5,799 bases of DNA, from positions 1 through 5,799 of the forward strand of contig JAUWNA010000142.1 of NCBI GenBank assembly GCA_030612905.1, given 5' to 3'. Positions 1-5,619 of this stretch are shown in pieces. Origin of the DNA: Promethearchaeota archaeon (lineage in GTDB: Archaea > Asgardarchaeota > Lokiarchaeia > Sigyniarchaeales > SOKP01). Position 1 is the first letter of the stretch; each line of letters starts with the position of its first letter. A program made the translations under genes and the position numbers. Under the pieces are notes generated by a model that searched no databases, was not told the origin of the DNA, and saw only the letters and a list, made by a program, of their open reading frames with translations.

Positions 1-1
1 G

Positions 2-1150
2 CATCCAGAAGCTTTGTATCGAGCTAGCAATATTAATGTTTCTGGATTTACTACGCGCTTTCCATTTTCTATGAAATTAATTGGATATGCTCGCTGTGAT
101 CCTATGGAAGGTGAAAAGGCAATTAAGGAGGTAACATACGCTCGAGAAGTATTAGGTCTCCGGGGTCTAAAATTACATCCTCGATCAGAAAGATGGATCG
201 ATGATATTAAAACGGGCAAACCACAAAAGGTTTTAATTGAAGCTGCAAGTCATTCTATGCCCGTATTATTCGATACTCGCGGTAGAGGCTCAATATTAGA
301 CATCGCCGAGTTAATTAGAACAACTAGAACAACGTTAGCTCAACATTATCCGGAGTTATTACCTCATCTCAAGGTTATAATCGCACATTTCGCTCAAGGA
401 AATATTGGCGATTACGAAGTCTATAATGCGATTGTCCAACCGAACACTTATGGCGATTTATCTATGCTTCATGGAGAGGGGGCTGGGAACTTTTTAGAAG
501 ATTTTCGAAAATGGTTTAAAGCAAATAATAAAATTAAAGTCGATAATCGAGACTGGTCCGAATACATTCTATACGCCTCAGATTACCCTTACTTTGGAGA
601 TGTTCACGCTCAAAGGCTTTTAATATACATTCTAAATAAACAGTTTTTTGACACGGGTGGAACTATTAAAGACGTTAGAAATATCATGGGGTTAAACCAG
701 ATAAAAATTCTTCCGGAGTATAACTTACCTCAAAATAAAAACAACGGAAGTAGTTTACCATGCACTATAATATCTAACCCATCAAATAGTAATCCTACTT
801 CTTATGAAATCGCTATAAAAGCTTTGGCAAAATTAATCGTAGAAAACAAGGTCGATATTAAAAGATTCTGTATACAATTCAAGGATACTTGGGATAACTT
901 TAACGACGATATTTTATTGAACGCTTTCACACCGACTAATAAAGAAGAAGTTCCAATCTTGCTATCTCAATTGGTAAAAGATCAAATTGCTTTGTTTGCG
1001 CCCTTAAGCAAAGAGGCTGCGTGGAATAAGTTCGGATATCAATATTTCAACCCAAAAGATCGCGCGTTTTTCGCATCTATCTTCAAACAAAACTACTTAG
1101 CTAAGGACGAAAAACAAACGGTTGAATGTTTAACTCAGATTTTTCGTTAA
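2..1150 (+). CDS. Amidohydrolase (Amidohydro_2-like metal-dependent hydrolase), 5'-truncated by window edge
   Basis: The reading frame is open to the left edge, so the first TTG at base 14 is unlikely to be the true start; 382 codons plus stop are visible. Family landmarks appear in the expected order of a TIM-barrel amidohydrolase: GLKLHP near residue 58 from the edge, a MPVLFDTRG strand near 86-94, a KVIIAHFAQGN strand with its histidine near 129, NTYGDLS near 148, and the C-terminal YASDYP with its catalytic-type aspartate near 194. In relatives these residues bind one or two metal ions for hydrolysis of C-N or C-O bonds or for decarboxylation; the substrate cannot be told. At the strand usually reading lP-V-x-x-H-T-G, the histidine is aspartate (FDTRG). 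About 120 further residues after the barrel are helical and unrecognised. It converges with the minus-strand receiver gene, is more GC-rich to the eye than the rest, and has no obvious link to the GTPase locus. Confidence 0.82.
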   Translation, partial: HPEALYRASNINVSGFTTRFPFSMKLIGYARCDPMEGEKAIKEVTYAREVLGLRGLKLHPRSERWIDDIKTGKPQKVLIEAASHSMPVLFDTRGRGSILDIAELIRTTRTTLAQHYPELLPHLKVIIAHFAQGNIGDYEVYNAIVQPNTYGDLSMLHGEGAGNFLEDFRKWFKANNKIKVDNRDWSEYILYASDYPYFGDVHAQRLLIYILNKQFFDTGGTIKDVRNIMGLNQIKILPEYNLPQNKNNGSSLPCTIISNPSNSNPTSYEIAIKALAKLIVENKVDIKRFCIQFKDTWDNFNDDILLNAFTPTNKEEVPILLSQLVKDQIALFAPLSKEAAWNKFGYQYFNPKDRAFFASIFKQNYLAKDEKQTVECLTQIFR

Positions 1151-1177
1151 AATCTTTATTAATTCACAGAAGATATC

Positions 1178-1192
1178 AAATTTTTTAAATTT
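1178..1192 (+). terminator. Possible U-rich archaeal terminator after the amidohydrolase gene
   Basis: A T-rich stretch with six consecutive T (1181-1186) lies about 30 bases after the stop codon, in the convergent spacer 1151-1310. Archaeal transcription often ends at such U tracts without a hairpin. The surroundings are AT-rich, so the evidence is weak. The rest of the spacer holds nothing else I can support. Confidence 0.25.
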
Positions 1193-1310
1193 ACATGTCT
1201 GAAGAACTTAAATTGTAAATACAGATATCCTTTTCTTAGGAATAATTATGAGAATTAAGATTACAAATTAGATGATGATCAGAAAGCATTAAATTGCGAC
1301 AGAAAGAGAA

Positions 1311-2060
1311 TTATAAATATTTAAACACGAACTCAAAATCCGATAGGTCAAATGGTTTTAATATGTATCCCTCAGCTCTTGTTTCTTGGATTTTTTCTTT
1401 TACTTTATGATCTGGAACAGCTGTTAAATAAATAACTGGTACTTTTTTGAGTTTTTCGTGAGATTTTATTCTTTTACATATTTCAAACCCACTTACATCA
1501 GGTAAAAGTATATCTAATAAAATTAATTTTGGAATGTTATAATTTAATTCTTCGATTCCTTTTAAACCTGTTATTACTCCTTTGCAGGTATAGCCTTTAG
1601 CATCAAAATAATTAGTAACCAATTCTATTGTAGATAAATCATCTTCAATCAATAGAATGTCGTACTGAGCAAGTTTTGCATCCGGTTTTTCTAATTTTAA
1701 TATAAATCTATTTTCAAATTGTTTAATCTCATCTAATAAGTTTGTAATAATGGATAAAACATCGCTGTTTAAATCCTTTTGATATTTTTCAACGATTAAT
1801 TGGAGATTTCCTTTGATCGTTGTGAGTCTTTCTTTTAAGGCGTGTGTGAAAACAGATAAATCTTGAGCAAGTAAACTAGATTTTTCTTCGATATAATATT
1901 TAATTCCTTCTCTAACTAATTTGGAGATTGATGAAATATCACTTTTTTTAATGAATTCTAGCCATTCTTTTTCTGTTTCTTCTGTGATGTAAACAGAGAT
2001 TCGTTTTTTCCCAGAATAATAGTCCTTTTTAACTTTAGTCTCTTTCTCGTCTTTAGAAAT
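1311..2060 (-). CDS. RHH / DHp-like / receiver-domain regulator with apparent ATT start
   Basis: The frame is open from the stop at 2067-2069 (minus strand) to TAA at 1311-1313, giving 249 residues if it starts at ATT (2060-2058). No ATG, GTG or TTG exists in frame until a TTG at 1652, inside the first receiver strand, so that TTG cannot be the real start. The ATT follows a perfect GGTGA site by 6 bases. Residues about 18-59 match a CopG/Arc-type ribbon-helix-helix (KKRISVYITEE, then SISKLVREGIKYYIEE). Residues about 60-118 form a helical hairpin with an H-box-like motif, THALKERLTTIKGNLQLI (His73). Residues about 133-249 are a complete receiver domain: acidic EDD at 139-141, phospho-acceptor Asp183 in LLDILLPD, Thr213, Lys235. 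No kinase ATPase domain is present. It is probably a phosphorylation-controlled DNA-binding regulator. It lies downstream of, and on the same strand as, the Arf-like GTPase gene after a 206-base gap, so co-transcription is possible but not shown. Confidence 0.83.
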   Translation of the reverse strand: MSKDEKETKVKKDYYSGKKRISVYITEETEKEWLEFIKKSDISSISKLVREGIKYYIEEKSSLLAQDLSVFTHALKERLTTIKGNLQLIVEKYQKDLNSDVLSIITNLLDEIKQFENRFILKLEKPDAKLAQYDILLIEDDLSTIELVTNYFDAKGYTCKGVITGLKGIEELNYNIPKLILLDILLPDVSGFEICKRIKSHEKLKKVPVIYLTAVPDHKVKEKIQETRAEGYILKPFDLSDFEFVFKYL

Positions 2061-2066
2061 AATTCT

Positions 2067-2071
2067 TCACC
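2067..2071 (-). promoter_or_regulatory. Ribosome binding site GGTGA deciding the ATT start
   Basis: The minus strand reads AAGGTGAAGAATT and then ATT. GGTGA is an exact complement to the conserved CACC-type end of archaeal 16S rRNA and sits 6 bases before ATT at 2060-2058. The GTG contained in this site opens only a five-codon frame (stop TAA at 2053-2055), so it is not a usable start for the long frame. Confidence 0.55.
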
Positions 2072-2266
2072 TTATTGTTAATCTAAAAAATTAAAAATTT
2101 ACAAAATTATCCATATTTTATTAAATTCGTTGAGATATGAAAGTGTAAATATATTATTTTTTAATTAGTTTTTTACTATTCCTAATTGTATTTACCTAAA
2201 ACATTAAATAAATTTGTTGTTTTAAAAATTTAGCATGAATTTTGCTTATTTAAAACAATCCAATTA
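2070..2266. other. AT-rich spacer between two minus-strand genes
   Basis: This spacer of about 200 bases separates the Arf-like GTPase stop from the receiver gene. It holds the ribosome binding site at 2067-2071 at its edge and several A/T runs. A broken inverted repeat pairs GTAAATA (2145-2151) with TATTTAC (2189-2195) and, inside it, AATTAG (2163-2168) with CTAATT (2182-2187). A TATA-like TAATAAAATAT (minus strand, 2113-2123) could give the receiver gene its own promoter. All of these could arise by chance in DNA this AT-rich. Confidence 0.3.
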
Positions 2267-3748
2267 TTATCGGCTAACTAATCCACGTTTTACAAACATA
2301 TCCTTTAGTTCAGATATTATTTCCCTTCTTCCCGATCCAGAACTACTTCCAGCGCTCATAGTAATTTTTGGAGGTGGCGGTGGAGGTTTTAGGGAATCAA
2401 GGGTGACGAAACTTTGTTTAGCGACTGATTGAGGAGCTATCGGTGGCGTTGCTTTTTGAGAGGTGGCGGACAAGGATGCTTTTGCTGATTTTATTTTTTT
2501 CGCAGTGATTTTATCAGTTTCAGTATCTTCCTTTTCTATAGCTTCTGGAGCTGTAATAGATTTTAATCGTTTGGGAGGTCCTGCAACCCCTTTTAACTTT
2601 TTGCCCTTTTTGAATGGATCGGCATCTTTACTTCTTTTTTTCTTCTTTTTATCTTTACCCTCTAATTTTTGGGTGTCTGAAATATATTCAATAGGTACCT
2701 TTTCAAACGGAACTGCAAACAGAGATTGCGAAATATCAGAGGGTACTAATCTGAATAGCACGCGTTTAACTTCTGAGAGTTCAGCCGCAACTTTATCCAT
2801 AAGTTTAAGATTGATATCTAAAATTCTTTGAAGTTTATCTTCAATGTCAGGTAAAATTGTACTTGAATCTAATTCTGACTTCTCTTTTGAAAATATATTT
2901 TTAATACTTTTAGCAATCTCTGGTTCGCTTGAGTAAAAATTATAAATACTTGTAGGAGTGATATCAAAATTCCAAGATTTTTCGCTATTCATAAAAACAT
3001 TCGAGATTTTATCAGTTAAATACTCCATTTTAATTTGAAAATCAGGATCGTTTACAATATCAGAATCAGCTTTATTTAATAAAATTACAAAGTAAGGACT
3101 TTCATTCAAAAAAGCAAGAATATTAATCAAATCGTTCAAATATTCGACAGCTGCATCGTATCTAACATCATCTTGAGAATCAAATATAAAAATTAGGACA
3201 TCTACTTGGATAAAGAATCTTTCGGGGGATTCGAGATATTCTTCAATATTATCTTTTTGCCCTCCTAGGTCCCATAAGATAAGATCTAACTTATCAGATT
3301 GATATTCTTCAACGTTTGCCCCTATTGTTGGCTCTAAATTGATCATATCGTGGTAATTTATATCATTAATTAACCTATTAATAAGAGATGTTTTTCCCGC
3401 AAAATTAAGGCCCGCTACTACAACCTTCATTTTAGGTTTTTTCAGGTATTGCGCTCTTTTGCTCCAAGCATTTGCTATTAAAATTGATGCAATTAATGCA
3501 TTTTTAAAATTAGATTTATTAATTAGTGCTTTTTTACTCAATCGTTCGTACTCAGAAATTTGAACCATGGAAAGGTCTCTTAAATTTTTAATATCAATCC
3601 TATTAAACTTTACAACATCCTCTTCGTCAATATTCTTCAACCTGTTAATTTCCAAATCGAGTATATCTTTTAAGCTAGTAGGATAATAATCAATATCTAG
3701 AAAACGATCGCAAAAATATTTTATAATTGTTTTAGCAGATTCGGACAT
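2267..3748 (-). CDS. Arf-like small GTPase with helical N-terminal extension and polyproline / WH2-like tail
   Basis: 493 residues, far longer than a single-domain Arf (about 180). Residues 1-105 are a helical extension; 36-95 may be helix-hairpin-helix-like. The GTPase domain spans about 107-288: P-loop GLNFAGKT (113-120), switch I PTIGANVEEY (Thr141, close to Arf PTIGFNVE), switch II WDLGGQ (159-164, catalytic-type Gln kept), NKAD (225-228), and a G5-like TPTS near 264-267. PTIGxNVE and WDxGGQ place it in the Arf/Arl group. A probable coiled coil covers 301-333. A tail of low complexity follows: lysine-rich 362-396, Ala/Ser/Thr/Pro-rich 397-454, six prolines at 455-460, a Gly/Ser linker, and a final basic helix GRREIISELKDMFVKRGL. 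There is no Gly2, so no Arf-type myristoylation is expected. ATG at 3748 is the first residue of a good frame; no strong ribosome binding site is seen. The GTP switch role is family knowledge; the tail as an actin- or profilin-binding arm is inference. Confidence 0.9.
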   Translation of the reverse strand: MSESAKTIIKYFCDRFLDIDYYPTSLKDILDLEINRLKNIDEEDVVKFNRIDIKNLRDLSMVQISEYERLSKKALINKSNFKNALIASILIANAWSKRAQYLKKPKMKVVVAGLNFAGKTSLINRLINDINYHDMINLEPTIGANVEEYQSDKLDLILWDLGGQKDNIEEYLESPERFFIQVDVLIFIFDSQDDVRYDAAVEYLNDLINILAFLNESPYFVILLNKADSDIVNDPDFQIKMEYLTDKISNVFMNSEKSWNFDITPTSIYNFYSSEPEIAKSIKNIFSKEKSELDSSTILPDIEDKLQRILDINLKLMDKVAAELSEVKRVLFRLVPSDISQSLFAVPFEKVPIEYISDTQKLEGKDKKKKKRSKDADPFKKGKKLKGVAGPPKRLKSITAPEAIEKEDTETDKITAKKIKSAKASLSATSQKATPPIAPQSVAKQSFVTLDSLKPPPPPPKITMSAGSSSGSGRREIISELKDMFVKRGLVSR

Positions 3749-3778
3749 AATTAACTAATATATTTTCCTTTTTTAAAT

Positions 3779-3788
3779 TTTTATAAAA
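3779..3788 (-). promoter_or_regulatory. TATA-box candidate for the minus-strand GTPase gene
   Basis: TTTTATAAAA lies 31-40 bases upstream of the ATG at 3748. With archaeal spacing of about 25 bases from TATA box to start site, the transcript would have a short leader of roughly 10 bases, which fits the absence of a clear ribosome binding site. No strong purine-rich BRE is visible, and A/T runs are common here. Confidence 0.35.
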
Positions 3789-3902
3789 AGTAAAAATGAT
3801 TTAAGTTTTTTATCTTAATAAAAATAGAATAGTACAAAAGATGAGTAATTAGTGAAAACCTAAAAGAATATAAATAAGTTTTTATCCTATTATTATAGCT
3901 TT

Positions 3903-3945
3903 GTTATAAAAAAGGCTTAAACAATAATACATAGTTATAAAAAAA
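3903..3945 (+). promoter_or_regulatory. Duplicated TATA-like element upstream of the longin/Rag-like operon
   Basis: GTTATAAAAAA occurs twice, at 3903-3913 and 3934-3944, 31 bases apart start to start. The nearer copy would place a start site around 3963, giving a leader of about 40 bases before the ATG at 4003. An AAAGGT at 3985-3990, 12 bases before the ATG, is only a weak ribosome binding site. The rest of the 254-base divergent spacer (3749-4002) holds no reading frame I would support. Confidence 0.35.
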
Positions 3946-4002
3946 TCATTTGTATTAATAATATGAAGATAAAAATAATTAAATAAAGGTTTTGTAAATA
4001 AA

Positions 4003-4668
4003 ATGCAAATAAACAACACTCTTAACGAAGAAATAACATCTCCTTACACATATTTTAAAGAGGATTTAGATAAATTTCCATTTATATTGATTATTGGAAA
4101 ATATGACCATTTACTAGGGCCACGTGCTCTTTATTCATCTATTAACCTTAGAGAAGAAAAATTTATCAGAAATTTATTGAGAGACGCCTTAAATACAAAA
4201 AACCAATTTGTCATACTCGATTTTAATCAGTTTTATTCACAGGTTTATAAGATTGAAGTAGAAGACCCCACAGCTAGAGGGAGAAAACAATTATATGCTA
4301 TTATTCTACTTCGAGATTTAGATCATCCGTTAATACCAATACTTCATTTCAAAAGAATTGAGATGATATTTCATAAAATTGGAAATGACAAGATTTTACG
4401 GGATGACTCATTAGCATTCAAGCAATTTTTTGAAGAAGTAAGAGATATCTACATGAAGAAGGACGAAATCTTACCTTTAGAATCAATTAACATGCAAATA
4501 AGAAGTGGAGTTAATACCATTCAAGGTTTTTGTGAATTAATTCTAGAGCAAAATAGAAGTGGAAAGGTTTCTGAACAAGACTTAACGAATTACATTGAAA
4601 TGATGTTAGATTCGTGTAAAGAAATAATTGAAGCTCTTGAAAAACCAAAAGCGTCAACAATTAATTAA
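4003..4668 (+). CDS. Longin-like domain protein with degenerate DHp-like C-terminal hairpin
   Basis: 221 residues in two parts. Residues about 25-152 look like a longin fold: two strands with FILIIGKYDHLLGPRALYSS (27-46), a helix at 50-64, three strands around 68-86, 96-104 and 111-118, then helices around 118-126 and 136-152. The D-x-x-x-GP-x-x-x-Y pattern in the first strands is shared with Nprl/FLCN-type longin domains. Residues about 160-213 align with the histidine-kinase dimerisation hairpin: NMQIRSGVNTIQGFCELI fits SHELRTPLNGIIGFxELL closely, but Met164 stands where the phospho-acceptor His should be, and the Pro is Gly169. It is therefore likely a non-phosphorylatable dimerisation or docking hairpin. 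No membrane segment or signal peptide is seen, so it should be cytosolic. It is the first gene of a probable operon, 21 bases before the Rag-like GTPase gene. A GTPase partner or regulator role is inferred from this and from the family. Confidence 0.78.
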   Translation: MQINNTLNEEITSPYTYFKEDLDKFPFILIIGKYDHLLGPRALYSSINLREEKFIRNLLRDALNTKNQFVILDFNQFYSQVYKIEVEDPTARGRKQLYAIILLRDLDHPLIPILHFKRIEMIFHKIGNDKILRDDSLAFKQFFEEVRDIYMKKDEILPLESINMQIRSGVNTIQGFCELILEQNRSGKVSEQDLTNYIEMMLDSCKEIIEALEKPKASTIN

Positions 4669-4689
4669 AGGTAATGTAAAAGGGATGAT

Positions 4690-5571
4690 ATGATTAACGA
4701 TAAAAAAGTAATGTTTGTAGGACCTCCTGGTGTTGGTAAAACTACAATAAAGGAAATCTACTTTGATAAAGGCGATCCATTAACGCTTTTAGAAAATCCA
4801 TTACTTCCTTCAAGAGGTATAAATTCAAGTATATATTCATTATTTAATTCCAACTTAGGGATTTTTGATTTAGCAGGGCAAGAAAACAATATTTGGTTTT
4901 CTGAAAGCGGTAAGGAAGTTTTTAACGAAAGTAGTATTATCATTTGCATTTTTGATATTATGAATTCTGCAGAATCAATAATAAGATTTTTAGTGAATGT
5001 TTATCAAATAAAGAAGGAACTCAATCTACACTCTTGTAAAATAATAGCCTTTCTGCATAAAATAGATCTCGTAAGCCCCTCGTATGTTGATCAAAAAATT
5101 AAAGCTATAAAGAAGTTTATCACTATTCAACATCCAAGAGGTGGAGATTTTGAAATATTTAAAACTTCAGTCGGAAAGGATTTCTTTTACGACACTTATT
5201 ATGTTATCTTAAGCGCTTTAAATTCAATAATCCATCGTGATTTAATTCCAATTAGCAAACAAGAATATTCAATCTTAAAGGAAGAGCTTTCAATTATTTT
5301 ACAGTCTGATCACATTTCAAAATATAACTCAGATTATTTAATAGATAAATTTGATTTAAATTTAGATATAGCTCACCTTCACATGCAAAGACTTGAGCAT
5401 TTAGGATTTTTAAATAACTTCGATAGCTTCAAATTTTTTAAATTAACAAATAAAGCTTATTATTTTAAAGTTGGGTGGGAAAAAGAGCAGCTTAATACTG
5501 AAGAGAGCAAAGAGAATAAAAGTATTGAACTTTTCCATATTTTTTTGTATCTAAATAAACAGAATATGTAA
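4690..5571 (+). CDS. Rag/Gtr-like small GTPase with C-terminal winged-helix domain
   Basis: 293 residues. The GTPase domain fills about 4-185: P-loop GPPGVGKT (11-18), a switch I region around PSRGINSS (40-47), switch II FDLAGQE (59-65, Gln64 kept), and base-specificity motif HKID (123-126) in FLHKIDLV. His in place of Asn in this motif is characteristic of RagA-D and Gtr1/Gtr2. KTSVG (158-162) is the likely G5. Eukaryotic Rags continue into a roadblock-type domain; here residues about 193-258 instead look like a winged helix, with helices at 193-205 and 214-220, a recognition-type helix 225-239 (HLHMQRLEHLGFL) and a wing to about 257. A charged linker and a short hydrophobic helix (SIELFHIFLYL) end the protein. 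GGGATGAT immediately before the ATG is a plausible ribosome binding site. It is probably co-transcribed with the longin gene upstream and the PAS gene 48 bases downstream. The nucleotide switch is family knowledge; the wing could bind DNA or protein. Confidence 0.88.
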   Translation: MINDKKVMFVGPPGVGKTTIKEIYFDKGDPLTLLENPLLPSRGINSSIYSLFNSNLGIFDLAGQENNIWFSESGKEVFNESSIIICIFDIMNSAESIIRFLVNVYQIKKELNLHSCKIIAFLHKIDLVSPSYVDQKIKAIKKFITIQHPRGGDFEIFKTSVGKDFFYDTYYVILSALNSIIHRDLIPISKQEYSILKEELSIILQSDHISKYNSDYLIDKFDLNLDIAHLHMQRLEHLGFLNNFDSFKFFKLTNKAYYFKVGWEKEQLNTEESKENKSIELFHIFLYLNKQNM

Positions 5572-5605
5572 TTTATGTAAAATTTTTAAGAAAAACAAGG
5601 ATTAA

Positions 5606-5611
5606 AGAGGA
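5606..5611 (+). promoter_or_regulatory. Ribosome binding site supporting a GTG start
   Basis: AGAGGA lies 8 bases before GTG at 5620-5622. The codon directly before that GTG is an in-frame TAA (5617-5619), so translation cannot begin further upstream in this frame, and the site fixes the start. Confidence 0.55.
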
Positions 5612-5619
5612 ATCAATAA

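Noticed and set aside
1195..1218. Seven-codon frame ATG to TAA in the convergent spacer
   Set aside because: Too short, with no ribosome binding site; another seven-codon ATG frame at about 1248 is equally likely to be chance.
1311..1652. Receiver gene starting at TTG 1652 as a 113-residue protein
   Set aside because: It would begin inside the first receiver strand, dropping the YDIL part. The same frame continues upstream through recognisable DHp-like and RHH domains to a ribosome binding site.
2145..2195. Broken inverted repeat as a terminator or RNA structure
   Set aside because: Only 13 A/T-rich pairs with unpaired bases between the arms and no U tract following on the minus strand; chance is sufficient.
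2235..2432. Plus-strand reading frame of 65 codons
   Set aside because: It is antisense to the proline-rich and glycine/serine tail of the Arf-like GTPase; the GGGGGG in it is the complement of the proline codons.
2463..2831. Plus-strand reading frame of 122 codons rich in Phe, Leu and Ser
   Set aside because: It is the antisense shadow of the lysine-rich tail. Its membrane-like look comes from TTT/CTT runs complementary to AAA/AAG codons.
4758..4949. Minus-strand reading frame of 63 codons
   Set aside because: It lies wholly inside the well-supported Rag-like GTPase gene and shows no motif or ribosome binding site.
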